The notes beneath the pieces are model-generated. The model was not told the origin of the DNA, did no database searches, and worked only from the letters and a program-made list of their open reading frames with translations. From CATQHQ01 sp965243805 (GTDB lineage: Bacteria; Gemmatimonadota; Gemmatimonadetes; Longimicrobiales; Gaopeijiaceae), in assembly GCA_965243805.1 (NCBI GenBank), contig OZ251577.1:2666001-2730000 (forward strand): 64,000 nt of DNA, read 5' to 3'. A program made the translations under genes and the position numbers. Each line of letters opens with the position of its first letter. Within the stretch, counting starts at the first letter, position 1. Shown one piece after another: positions 9,405-18,060 of the stretch.

Positions 9405-9800
9405 ATGAGAGACGCCGCGCACGGGCTGTTCATCGGTTGCTTCGTCGGCTGGTCCCTCGGTCTGCTGATCGTGGGGATGCGCGTAGAGGAAAGCCTGCTC
9501 GGCATGATGGTAGTTCCGTTCGCGCCGGACACCATGCTCTTCACTGTCGTCGGAGGCTGGATCGGCCTTGTCGTGGGGTTCGTCAGGCAGCGAGCAGAGC
9601 GTCCGGCGGCGAGCAGAGAAGAGCGACTACAGGCACGTGAGGCCGCTGTCGGATCAGCCGCCGCCACCCGGATCGAAAAGGCCCAGGCGGCCCGCGACCG
9701 ACAAGCCGCCGCCGCTCAGGCAGCTCTCGCGGCCCATGAAGAGGCTCGGGCGGCCCGCGACCCGACAGGCAGCTCTCGCGGCCAAGACGAGGCTCGATAA
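9405..9800 (+). CDS. Small membrane protein with charged coiled-coil tail
   Basis: 131 residues from the ATG preceded by AAGGAGGGCGACCGA, a strong ribosome binding site; the open frame continues upstream to 9246 without a comparable signal. Two hydrophobic segments (about residues 5-26 and 38-62) are followed by an alanine/arginine/glutamate-rich helix made partly of imperfect repeats such as AARDRQAAAAQAALAAHEEA. No family recognised. It ends just before the convergent mcrC gene. Confidence 0.5.
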   Translation: MRDAAHGLFIGCFVGWSLGLLIVGMRVEESLLGMMVVPFAPDTMLFTVVGGWIGLVVGFVRQRAERPAASREERLQAREAAVGSAAATRIEKAQAARDRQAAAAQAALAAHEEARAARDPTGSSRGQDEAR

Positions 9801-9865
9801 CCGTACCGGACTTCTGGATGGTCGGGTGATGAGGCTCAGGTGCGCACGGACGCGAGCCCCAGTTG

Positions 9866-11152
9866 TTAAGACACAGCGCATCTGTGCATCTTGCTAGCTT
9901 CGGCGGCTTTTTTGGCTCTCTCGGCTTGGCGAGCCATCTCGCACACTTGACAGGCCAAGTCCCGCACACGGTTTAGTAGCTCTTGGCGCGAGACCGATAA
10001 ATTGAAGGCGAATGCCTCCAGCCGCTTCCCGATGTGGCGGATTTCGACTGGCTGCGGTACTGACCCTTCGGCGTCGGCGTAGACGAGGAGACCACGGGGC
10101 AGGTCTAGCGCGATGGTGTATAGCAGAACTTGTATGAGATCAGAATCGGCGATGCGACCTTGGGGCCGCTTGTACTTGGCATCGCCCACGAAGGTACAGA
10201 CGAAGTCGTTCCTGCCCGGCCTCGGTCGTCGCTGCCAGAACGTCAGGTCCGGGCGAAGCCTGACTTGGCCATTCTTGGCCAGTGTCGTCGTATACTGACC
10301 CTTCAACGTCCCTTCGCATATCTTGTTGAGCTCTTCCCGAAGTGCCCGCTCGACGAACTTCTCGAACACTACGTTCATGTCCATCAGGAAGCCGGGCGTC
10401 TCCCGCTTCTCGGCCTCCCAGGGCTCAATGGATGCGTGCCGAAGCACGAGCCGGGACAGCGCCACGACTTGGCGGTAGTGTTCGTTGAGCCTGTTGAATC
10501 GGACATCGGGCACGTCGCTAGGCGAATACTCGACAAAACCCACGTTCGTGAGGCGGGCCAGTATCTGGTGCAACCCGGCGCGGGCAGTCGGATCCCGAAG
10601 CGACATCCGAGCGAGCATCACCGCGGCCGCCTTTACGAGACGGTTGGCCGTGATGTCTTCGGTGAACTCATCGTAGCGCACTTCAATGGGAATCGGGTGC
10701 CCCATGCGCCGTCGGATCTGTTCGGCGATCATGATTCGGCCCCTAACTGTGGTCAACGCTTCCTCGCGGCTTCGGTAGCCTCGGTGCAATCCACGAGAAA
10801 ACGCTCGACGCGCGGTGACGAAGAGCAGGCGTGCCATTGCCTGCATGATGTCAGGAGCGTCCTTAAAGATGACATGGTCCTCCGGCCGTACTCTGAAATC
10901 GTCGAAGGCGTAAGACGCCAAGAACAGAACGCGGGAGATCCGCAACTTGGGCTGGATCGACACCAAGAGATCGCCGACCTGAACTACACCGACGGTGGAC
11001 GTGGGAGTCAAGGTGTAGTAGCCAGGTCTTCCGTCAGCGGGCCTGATGGCGAGCTCGTGTTCTTTCAGAATGCGGCGCAACCCGCTTTTCTGCTCTTCCG
11101 ACAAAGGCAACGAGTCGCTCTTCCGGTATTCTTTCAGCTTGACCTCGCGCAT
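9866..11152 (-). CDS. mcrC: McrC, 5-methylcytosine restriction endonuclease subunit
   Basis: 428 residues with the McrC organisation: an N-terminal region that contacts the McrB ring and a C-terminal PD-(D/E)xK nuclease fold, where DLTFWQR followed by VGDAKYKR gives the catalytic D...DAK pattern (about residues 330-360). McrC joins McrB hexamers to cut DNA carrying modified cytosines. It lies 12 bases downstream of mcrB on the same strand with AAGGAG before its ATG. Together they are a complete type IV restriction module. Confidence 0.93.
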   Translation of the reverse strand: MREVKLKEYRKSDSLPLSEEQKSGLRRILKEHELAIRPADGRPGYYTLTPTSTVGVVQVGDLLVSIQPKLRISRVLFLASYAFDDFRVRPEDHVIFKDAPDIMQAMARLLFVTARRAFSRGLHRGYRSREEALTTVRGRIMIAEQIRRRMGHPIPIEVRYDEFTEDITANRLVKAAAVMLARMSLRDPTARAGLHQILARLTNVGFVEYSPSDVPDVRFNRLNEHYRQVVALSRLVLRHASIEPWEAEKRETPGFLMDMNVVFEKFVERALREELNKICEGTLKGQYTTTLAKNGQVRLRPDLTFWQRRPRPGRNDFVCTFVGDAKYKRPQGRIADSDLIQVLLYTIALDLPRGLLVYADAEGSVPQPVEIRHIGKRLEAFAFNLSVSRQELLNRVRDLACQVCEMARQAERAKKAAEASKMHRCAVS

Positions 11153-11164
11153 CGCCGGTGCTCC

Positions 11165-13162
11165 TTAATCGCCGGATTCGGTCGTCGAGGTCTGTTGGTC
11201 GGCCGAGCTGGGGCCGTCGGCGGCATCGGCACCGTCGTTCTTGTTTGCGTTGCGTGCGGCCTCTTTCCGCAACGCATCCAGGTCGAACGGCTTCAACTTC
11301 TCCGGTTCCCCGAAGAACCTTTCTTCGATGTACGGCAGGACGCCGTGCTCCCATGTCATGCGTACCCAGTCTTCGTCCAGTTGGCCGCTCTTGCGCATAA
11401 AGTACGTCGGGCCGATCGAGGCGTGACGGTCGTCGAGCTTCTGGTTAGCCAACCCCACGACATCGGCGATCCACGACATGTGGGGCGCGTTCTTCTCCAG
11501 CCATCGACTCAACAGGCCCTCGATTGGTGGTACCCTCGGTTGAAACTCGACGAAGTGGAAACGTCTCCGCAACGCGAGGTCCACCAGCGCGATCGAGCGG
11601 TCTGCCGTGTTCATCGTACCGATGATGTAGAGGTTGTTCGGCAGGCTGAACGGCTCGTTAGAGTACTGAAGCTGCATATGCTCCTCACGGTACTCCAGCA
11701 GGAAATACAGTTCCCCGAACACCTTGGCCAAGTTGCCCCGGTTGATCTCGTCGATCACGAGAAAGTGCCTCGCCCTGGGTTCCTCTCTTGCCAACTTGGC
11801 CATGTTGATGAGTGGGCCATCGGTCAGCTCAAAGCCCGGGTTGCCGTCGATGAGCTTGGGTCGGTAGCCCTGGACAAAGTCCTCGTAAGAGTACGAGGGG
11901 TGGAACTGGACTAGGCGGACGCGCTTGCGACTCGCTTCCCAGCGGCCGTACTGAACGCGGGCAGTGCCGTCCTGGATGTTCTCGGCCTTGCACTTGGCCA
12001 GCACTTCGCCGCGAGTGTCCTTCGGGTATTGATCAGCGATCTGATCAGCGATTTCCCAGACTTTGCGTGTGTCGCCCGAAAGCGGTCGCAGTCCCTGACC
12101 GTGCTGAAACAGTCCGTCCACGTCCATCGGATAAGGACCAGGGCTACGGTACGATTCTGTGAGCACGCGAGCTAGCTTCCGTGCGACATACGTCTTGCCT
12201 GTACCAGGCGGTCCCTGAAAGATGACCTGTCGCTTGTCATCGAGCAGGTCTGTGATCTCTCGTAGAGCTTGGTCGTCCTTGAAGAAGAGCTCCTGGGCCA
12301 GGACGGAGAGTTGCTTCGATGGGTAGTCGCCCGTTTCCATTGTGTGGTCCTCCTGTTGGCGGTCTTCTTCGTCAACTCCGCTAGCGTTCTTCTTGTCGTA
12401 GTTCCGATACAGTCTTGCCACGATAATGCTTGCCTCCAGGCGGCTCTCGATTTTGAAGCCTCTTGAACCTGCTTCTCTGATGAAGTCGTTGAGGAACTTG
12501 AGCAGGTATCCGTACCTGATAATCTCGTTCCCCCCTGGCACGGGGCCCTCCTCGGCCTTATTCGCGTCAACGATGTACCTGGTCCTCGCCCAAGCATGAC
12601 CGCACTCTATGCGCATCAAAGATGGATAGCGATCCGAGTCCAGATGCGTCACGAGCCGAGATACTAAATCGAAGTTTTTAGGTCCCCCCGTCTTTGCCTC
12701 TGGGGGTATCCTCTCACAGAAGGCACGGAAGCGACCTAGCACCTTTTGGTCCTTTTCGTCCAGTGCCCTTAGAAATCCGTAGGTCTCGGCTTCCTCACGG
12801 ATGCTCCGAAGCGTTTCTTGGTCTTCCTCGTCCTCCCCGTCCATCGGTCGCCAGAGTTTCTCCAGTGCTTTCCGGAAGCCGTCCGCATGTTTCACGACCC
12901 ACCACTGGAATCGCTGGTCCGTCTTCGGCCCGCGGAACATATCGTAGCCCACATTGTGCTTGGCCGCTTCCATTAGCACGTTCCCCCACCCCTTCTCGTC
13001 GTCCGGCAGCTTGCCTCCGTACGGATTTTTCCATGCAGGCCCGCCCGCCTTCACGGCGTCGTGCACCGCCTGCATCCCTTCCTTGCGCTTCTGGACCCAA
13101 TCCGGCAGTCCATCCTTCTTGACCTTCCGCGCCCGCTCGATGTATCTGTCCCAAACGGCCAT
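11165..13162 (-). CDS. mcrB: McrB, AAA+ GTPase of type IV restriction system
   Basis: 665 residues. The AAA+ core has Walker A GPPGTGKT (about residue 318), an extended Walker B with DEINRGNLAKVFGEL, and the McrB sensor string GTMNTADRSIALVDLALRRRF. McrB proteins use GTP instead of ATP and translocate DNA with McrC. The N-terminal 270 residues would be the modified-base reader; no methyl-CpG or EVE-like motif was recognised there, so the specificity is open. GGGAG precedes the ATG. It is the first gene of the pair. Confidence 0.93.
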   Translation of the reverse strand: MAVWDRYIERARKVKKDGLPDWVQKRKEGMQAVHDAVKAGGPAWKNPYGGKLPDDEKGWGNVLMEAAKHNVGYDMFRGPKTDQRFQWWVVKHADGFRKALEKLWRPMDGEDEEDQETLRSIREEAETYGFLRALDEKDQKVLGRFRAFCERIPPEAKTGGPKNFDLVSRLVTHLDSDRYPSLMRIECGHAWARTRYIVDANKAEEGPVPGGNEIIRYGYLLKFLNDFIREAGSRGFKIESRLEASIIVARLYRNYDKKNASGVDEEDRQQEDHTMETGDYPSKQLSVLAQELFFKDDQALREITDLLDDKRQVIFQGPPGTGKTYVARKLARVLTESYRSPGPYPMDVDGLFQHGQGLRPLSGDTRKVWEIADQIADQYPKDTRGEVLAKCKAENIQDGTARVQYGRWEASRKRVRLVQFHPSYSYEDFVQGYRPKLIDGNPGFELTDGPLINMAKLAREEPRARHFLVIDEINRGNLAKVFGELYFLLEYREEHMQLQYSNEPFSLPNNLYIIGTMNTADRSIALVDLALRRRFHFVEFQPRVPPIEGLLSRWLEKNAPHMSWIADVVGLANQKLDDRHASIGPTYFMRKSGQLDEDWVRMTWEHGVLPYIEERFFGEPEKLKPFDLDALRKEAARNANKNDGADAADGPSSADQQTSTTESGD

Positions 13163-13203
13163 TACGGCTTTCTCCCGGTGGCTCTCACGACTTCTCCTCG
13201 CGG

Positions 13204-14163
13204 CTACTTCGGCTTGTCCCAGTGCCTGATGACGAACCCCTTCAATCTACGTTTCGGCGTGCCGTCTGTCCAGTCCGGGGCGAGTGCCGCTTCAAGTTCG
13301 CTGGACCGGAACGACAACTGCTTCGTCCGCTCGCTCATCGCGAACCCCATCTTCTTGTAGTAGGCAGGCACGCCGCCTTGGTGGTCCAGGTCGTAGTGCA
13401 TCAAGTGGAGCCGTCCGCCGGGCCGCAGCAAGCCCTTCATCCGCTCCACTGCCTCGACCGTTGCCACGTAGCTGGCCGATCCGAACATGCACGCCACCAC
13501 ATCAAACTTCTGCGAGGTCACGTACTCGTCGAACGTCGTGCGGATCAGGCAGTCGGCGTACTTCGGGTGCTTCTCCCGGAAGTGCACCAGCTGGGCGGCC
13601 GAAGGGTCGATCCCGACGTACTTCTCCGGGCGCACGGTCCAGTAGGCGTAGTCCACCAACTGTCCGCTGCCGCAGCCCACGTCCAGCACCGAGCGGCCCC
13701 GCAGTTCCAAGGCGGGAAACTGCTCCTTCCGCAGATTCTCGTACACCGCATACTTCTCGTACTCGAACGCCGACCGCTCGTAGATCGACACCTCCGGCTG
13801 ATCGTACCACCGGGGCGCGATGTTGATCAGCTCGCGGTGCGGCACGGCCAGTTCGCCGTCATCGGTCTTGGGCGGAGCCATTGACCAGTACTGGCGACCA
13901 TTGGCGTCCCAGTACCACACTGTCCTGGTGAAGAACGGCCGCGGCTTCCGCCACCGGTTGAGCGCTGTGCACATCACGTCGTACTCCCACTCGGACGTCC
14001 AGTAATCCCCATGCTTGCCAATGAGCGTGTACGAGTGTGGAAATCTCGGCATGGTCGTGGCGAACTGACGAGGCGCGGCTTCCAGCTTGGCCACCACTTC
14101 GGCCTTGGTCAGCTTCATCGCAGCCGCTCGCTGCTTGTTCGCCTGCTCTTCCGACTTGGCCAT
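13204..14163 (-). CDS. Class I SAM-dependent methyltransferase
   Basis: 319 residues. The SAM-binding motif I is VLDVGCGSGQLVDYA (about residue 160), followed by the acidic GIDPSA and a post-motif GLLRPGGRLHLMHYD typical of Rossmann-fold methyltransferases. No DNA methylase motif such as DPPY or NPPY is visible, so it is more likely a small-molecule or protein methylase than the modification partner of McrBC. A 150-residue N-terminal part rich in Trp and Tyr is unassigned. AAGGAGAGG lies upstream of the ATG, in line with mcrBC. Confidence 0.82.
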   Translation of the reverse strand: MAKSEEQANKQRAAAMKLTKAEVVAKLEAAPRQFATTMPRFPHSYTLIGKHGDYWTSEWEYDVMCTALNRWRKPRPFFTRTVWYWDANGRQYWSMAPPKTDDGELAVPHRELINIAPRWYDQPEVSIYERSAFEYEKYAVYENLRKEQFPALELRGRSVLDVGCGSGQLVDYAYWTVRPEKYVGIDPSAAQLVHFREKHPKYADCLIRTTFDEYVTSQKFDVVACMFGSASYVATVEAVERMKGLLRPGGRLHLMHYDLDHQGGVPAYYKKMGFAMSERTKQLSFRSSELEAALAPDWTDGTPKRRLKGFVIRHWDKPK

Positions 14164-14297
14164 TCAGTCAACCTCTCCTTGGTCGCTCCGCCGAATGTGG
14201 ATTGCAGGCGCACCGCTTGCGATCCGCTTCCAGCACGGCGATCTGGTCTGCCTAGGGCATTGGTGCGCCCATCGCTCGCAGGATCATGCCTGGTCTC

Positions 14298-14822
14298 CTA
14301 GTTGACGAAGAGCTCGATGAGGATACCGCTGCCGAAGATGGCGAAGAACAGAACCGTGCCGATGAGGAACAGTAGCGCAGAGCCTATGCAGGACTCCAGG
14401 TCCCTGCCTTCCGTCTCGCGCTTGTCGGCATCGTCCATCTCGCGGAGCAGCGCATCCCATCGCGAGCTGTATGCGGGCGACAGGCCGTAGCCTCGCCGCT
14501 GGCCCTCTCGCCGGAATTCGATCTGACGGTCGTACCATGCCCTGTTGTCGGCGTTCTCTTCGAGCAGCCGCTTCCACATCAATTGGCAGATCATCGCTTC
14601 GACCGCCTGCCAGTGCTTCAGCTTCCACGACTTGGCTTCGGCGAACGCTCGCACTGCACGCGCTTCGCGATCCTTCAGATCCGCGATCTCCGGCGGAGGT
14701 GGCAGTTCGGGGCCGGGCATCAGGTGCGCGACCATCTCCATGCTTCGCCGCGACTGCGCCCAGATCTCGTCCAGCTTCGCCTGTCGCTTCTCTTCCGGCG
14801 TCAGCTTCGGTTTCTCGCTCAT
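14298..14822 (-). CDS. Hypothetical protein with C-terminal membrane anchor
   Basis: 174 residues from the ATG preceded by GGAGGGAGGCGAC. The body is helical and highly charged (about residues 1-145) and ends in one hydrophobic segment (about 148-170, FLIGTVLFFAIFGSGILIELF) with only three residues after it, so it is probably a tail-anchored membrane protein. It sits between the methyltransferase and the HEPN/MNT pair on the same strand. No family recognised. Confidence 0.6.
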   Translation of the reverse strand: MSEKPKLTPEEKRQAKLDEIWAQSRRSMEMVAHLMPGPELPPPPEIADLKDREARAVRAFAEAKSWKLKHWQAVEAMICQLMWKRLLEENADNRAWYDRQIEFRREGQRRGYGLSPAYSSRWDALLREMDDADKRETEGRDLESCIGSALLFLIGTVLFFAIFGSGILIELFVN

Positions 14823-14903
14823 GTCGCCTCCCTCCTTAGTCGAGCACCAGGTCCGCCGTCGGCGGCTTCGCATCCGAGCTGCGGTCGGCCCAGCCGCGAA
14901 TCC

Positions 14904-15221
14904 TCACGCACCTGGCGACGATGGATAGATGACGACGCCGAAGTTGTCCACGTGCCTCTTGAGTGGTGCGTATCTAATCTCCTCGTACGCCACCACGTCG
15001 CATCTCTGGGGGATGGACGTGTCTTCGAGGTCAAAGGCCAGCCTGCCGAGACGGTGCCGGTCGCCCACGATGCCATGGGTGGCCAGGTCAATGTCCGACC
15101 ACGGCTTGGCTCGGCCAGTGGCCCGCGAGCCGTACAAGGTCACCTTCGCCAGTTCCGGGTACGACGAGAAGACTTGCTCCAGCTTACGCACCGTGACGGT
15201 TGGCAGGTCGGGGGTGCTCAT
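14904..15221 (-). CDS. MNT-type nucleotidyltransferase, antitoxin of HEPN/MNT pair
   Basis: 105 residues. The nucleotidyltransferase signature GS-x10-DxD is complete (GSRATGRAKPWSDID), as in MntA-type minimal nucleotidyltransferases that neutralise HEPN RNases by adding AMP. The ATG overlaps the stop of the HEPN gene (ATGA), so the pair is translationally coupled with the toxin first. A longer frame upstream only runs through the HEPN gene. Confidence 0.88.
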   Translation of the reverse strand: MSTPDLPTVTVRKLEQVFSSYPELAKVTLYGSRATGRAKPWSDIDLATHGIVGDRHRLGRLAFDLEDTSIPQRCDVVAYEEIRYAPLKRHVDNFGVVIYPSSPGA

Positions 15222-15661
15222 TGCCGCCTGGCCTCTAGCGACTGATCGTGCAAATCGCCGAGCACTGGCAAGTAACGAGACCGGATGTTCGCGATGACGT
15301 CGTCGATCATCTCCTTGTCGCATATGTGCGGTGTCCGGTTGCGATCGTCCACCATGCTCATCCATGCATCTGCGTCTTCAATCAGCCGAGCCTCGTTAGC
15401 CGCTCGAACAACGGGACGTGGCGCGATCGTGACAAGGCGTACGCCAGCGTACTCCAAGCGGTCCTTGAGGAGCTTCCAGCCCAGCTCGAACGTGAACTCG
15501 AAGCGCTTCGTCGTTCCTTCCATCTCCAACGGGCTCATGGTGTCGAGATCGCCCTCCATCGCCTCGCACAGTAGCCCATACGCACGCGAGAAGTTGGCCA
15601 GCCGGTAGTGCCAGCGCACCTCGCGGGGCTCCTTGCTCGAATCTTCGGGTCCGTTTCTCAT
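15218..15661 (-). CDS. HEPN-domain protein, putative RNase toxin
   Basis: 147 helical residues of the HI0074-like nucleotidyltransferase-substrate family (FEFTFELGWKLLKDRLEY). The RNase motif R-x4-H occurs in DDRNRTPH near the C-terminus. The residue two after the histidine, usually tyrosine and the AMP acceptor in RX4HXY proteins, is cysteine here, so the neutralisation chemistry may differ or the pair may be of the non-toxic substrate-binding type. Coupled to the MNT gene by an ATGA overlap. Confidence 0.82.
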   Translation of the reverse strand: MRNGPEDSSKEPREVRWHYRLANFSRAYGLLCEAMEGDLDTMSPLEMEGTTKRFEFTFELGWKLLKDRLEYAGVRLVTIAPRPVVRAANEARLIEDADAWMSMVDDRNRTPHICDKEMIDDVIANIRSRYLPVLGDLHDQSLEARRQ

Positions 15662-15905
15662 GTCGTCTCGTTCCCATGTCGGTCTCGTTGCAGGAGCGGA
15701 CTTGACGCAAGATCGCAAGATAGGAAGCCGCCCCGGTGCTGGGCAAGCAACCGCTGGACAAGCAACCCTGGCGAGCCTGCCCCCAAACCTGGCCAGCCTG
15801 CGCCCAGGGGACTATCGTTCCAGAGGACTATCCTTCTGGTCCACGCGACCATTGTCGGTCAGCGGAAAGCTCACCATCCCCCCACGCACACGGAGCACGC
15901 CCCCA

Positions 15906-16469
15906 ATGCACCTGACCATGCTCTGGCTTCCCATCCTCCTGACCACGGTGGCGCTCTTCGTCGTCAGCGCGATCATCTGGATGGCGATGCCCCACCACAA
16001 GTCGGACCTGGAAGGCGTCGAGGACGAGGACGGCTTCATGGACGCCATCCGCAAGTTCGTCGGCGTCGAGCCGGGCTACTACTACTTCCCCTTCGCCAAG
16101 TGGGAGCAGGCGGCCCAGGAGGAGTACCGAGCCAAGCTGAAGGCGGGGCCGGTTGGGATATTGCGCGTGCGCAATCCCGATGCGGTCGTGAGCATGGGCC
16201 CGTCGCTGGTCAAGTCGTTCCTCCAATACCTGGGCACCACGATCCTGATCGCGTTCCTGGTGTCGGGCGCGGTCCATCCCGGCGAGGACCCCTGGATCGT
16301 CTTCCACACGGCCGGACTGGCGGCGTTCCTCGCCTACGGCCTGATCGGCGTACAGGACAGCATCTGGTTCGGGCTGCCCCGAAGCGTGGCCTTCAAGCAC
16401 GCCCTCGACGGGTTCGTCTACGCACTCGTCACGGGCGGCATCTTCGCATGGCTCTGGCCCATCGCCTAA
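15906..16469 (+). CDS. Integral membrane protein, unknown function
   Basis: 187 residues with four predicted membrane segments: residues 2-24, about 100-122 (LGTTILIAFLVSGAV), 133-150, and the C-terminal 168-185. A soluble loop (about 30-95) contains the aromatic string EPGYYYFPFAKWEQAA. The ATG at 15906 is chosen because it opens directly on the first membrane helix and has GGAG 10 bases upstream. It is followed by the OsmC-like gene at 34 bases, so the two may be one transcript. No family recognised. Confidence 0.65.
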   Translation: MHLTMLWLPILLTTVALFVVSAIIWMAMPHHKSDLEGVEDEDGFMDAIRKFVGVEPGYYYFPFAKWEQAAQEEYRAKLKAGPVGILRVRNPDAVVSMGPSLVKSFLQYLGTTILIAFLVSGAVHPGEDPWIVFHTAGLAAFLAYGLIGVQDSIWFGLPRSVAFKHALDGFVYALVTGGIFAWLWPIA

Positions 16470-16502
16470 CCTGCCATTCCCATACCCAGCACAGAACACA
16501 CC

Positions 16503-16970
16503 ATGAGCGACACGGCATACGAGGCCCAGATCAGGATCGAGCGCACCCGAGGACCCCACCGCCTCGCCTACCTGCCCGCCCACGACGGCCCGGTCGAGTT
16601 CGGCGTCCACGGAGCCATTGCGGAGCACTACGGCGTCCGCCCCGACACAGAGACCACGACCACCCTCGACTACGTGATCGCGGCCACCGGCGGCTGACTG
16701 GTCGGCACCTTCGGGGGCGTGCTGGAGGCACGCGGGATCAGCGCTTCGGACGGACGGCTGACCGCCGACGTTCGGGGCCAAGTGGGCAAGGACGAAGGCG
16801 TACTGGTCGTCCGGGCAATCCATGTGCGGTACAACCTGAAGGCGTCCGGGGCCGACGGCGACGCGATCCAGCGCGCCTTCGAGATGCACCCCATGCGCTG
16901 CCCGGTCTACCGGACCCTGCACGGCTGCATCGAGATCACGACCGAGCTGGCAGTCACGGAGGACGACTGA
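16503..16970 (+). CDS. OsmC-like protein with in-frame TGA at the catalytic Cys: candidate selenoprotein
   Basis: Read through one TGA (16695-16697), the frame gives a 155-residue OsmC/Ohr-family protein. Residues 56-70 read DYVIAATGG-U-LVGTF. OsmC proteins carry their peroxidatic cysteine at this point, at the start of the central helix. The second conserved cysteine is present (HPMRCPVYRTL, about residue 133). The frame stays open and family-like for 90 codons after the TGA, which argues against a plain nonsense mutation. A 6-bp stem with 5-nt loop lies 25 nt downstream, as required for bacterial selenocysteine insertion. OsmC-like selenoproteins are known from marine metagenomes. The protein would reduce organic peroxides. 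The alternative is a recent TGC-to-TGA mutation or sequencing error. Confidence 0.8.
16717..16733 (+). promoter_or_regulatory. SECIS-like hairpin downstream of the OsmC TGA
   Basis: GCGTGC (16717-16722) pairs perfectly with GCACGC (16728-16733) around the loop TGGAG. The apical loop begins 25 nt after the TGA and has G in its second position. Bacterial SECIS elements sit about 16-37 nt after the UGA, inside the coding sequence, with a short stem and a small G-containing loop bound by SelB, so position and shape match. No experimental support. Confidence 0.65.
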
Positions 16971-17028
16971 CGGACTCGAGAACACGGCTCCCGCACTCGG
17001 AGCGCAGCGCCCGGACGCAACGGCCCAC

Positions 17029-18016
17029 ATGACCATTGACCGGCGCAAGTGGCTGAGGCTCGCGGCCGCTTCCGTCGCCGGATGGGCAGGCGCCTGCACC
17101 GGCTTCGGCCGAGGTCGCCTCGACCCAACGCATGGACCGGACGGCAGAGTGCTCGTCCGCCCCGTCCGAATCTCCCCCGACCGAGTGATCCGGGTGGACG
17201 TGGGGTTGCGCCCCTACCGTCCCGAGGGCTTCGTCGTCAGGGCGGAGCGGTTCGGCGAGAAGCTGTTGGTACACAACTACGGACACGGCGGCGGCGGCGT
17301 AACCCTCTCCCGGGGCACGGCGGAGATGGCGGCGGAGTTGGTCGCCCACGCCGGAACGGAAGGCGACGCAGCGGTGCTGGGCGCGGGCGCAGTGGGACTC
17401 GCCACGGCGACCCTCCTCCAACGCCGAGGCCGCCGCGTCACGATCTACGCCAGGGAGCTTCCACCGAATACCACCTCCGACATTGCGGGCGCCCAGTGGT
17501 CTCCCACGACGGTGGCAGACCACCTCGCCGGCCCCTTCGGCGCCCAGTTCGAGCGCGCGGCCCGCTTGGCGCTACGCCCGCCGGGTTGGGACGATGCTCA
17601 TCGAATCGCCCCGCTACCTCCGCACGCTTCTCCGGGACTTTCGGATCGGCGGCGGCAAGGTCGTGGTGGGCGAGATCGCCGACCGCCGACGGCTGGCCGC
17701 CCTCCCGGAGCCCATCGTAGTCAACTGCACCGGCCTCGGCTCCAGGGAACTCTTCGGCGACTCGTCGCTGGTGCCGATCAAGGGCCAGCTGGTGGTTCTG
17801 CGACCACAACCCAGGATCGACTACCTGACGATCGGCGGCGGACGCTTCTCCAGCTCTGGGAGCCTCTACATGTTCCCCCGCACCGACGGAGTGCTGCTCG
17901 GCGGCACCTTCGAGCCCCGGGTGGAGACGCTGGACCCGGACCCCGCAGCGACTCAGCGAATCCTCGCCAGCCACGCCGCGCTCTTCGGCGCGATGGAGCC
18001 GGGAACCGGCACCTAA
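17029..18016 (+). pseudogene. D-amino-acid oxidase-like FAD oxidoreductase, internally deleted and frameshifted
   Basis: The N-terminal part (from the ATG at 17029) has a twin-arginine signal (RRKWLRLAAASVAGWAGAC) ending in a possible lipobox cysteine, then the FAD-binding string AAVLGAGAVGLATATLL. DAO-like sequence continues to about 17575 (GPFGAQFERAARLA). The family continues in another frame from about 17590 (GTMLIESPRYL, then KGQLVVLRPQP and MFPRTDGVLLGGT) to 18016. Relatives have some 60 extra residues at the joint, so a deletion that also changed frame is inferred. The product is probably not functional. Confidence 0.75.
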
Positions 18017-18060
18017 AGCCGGCGCATCCGGTCCCTCAGCCTGACCGGGTCGGCACCCCA

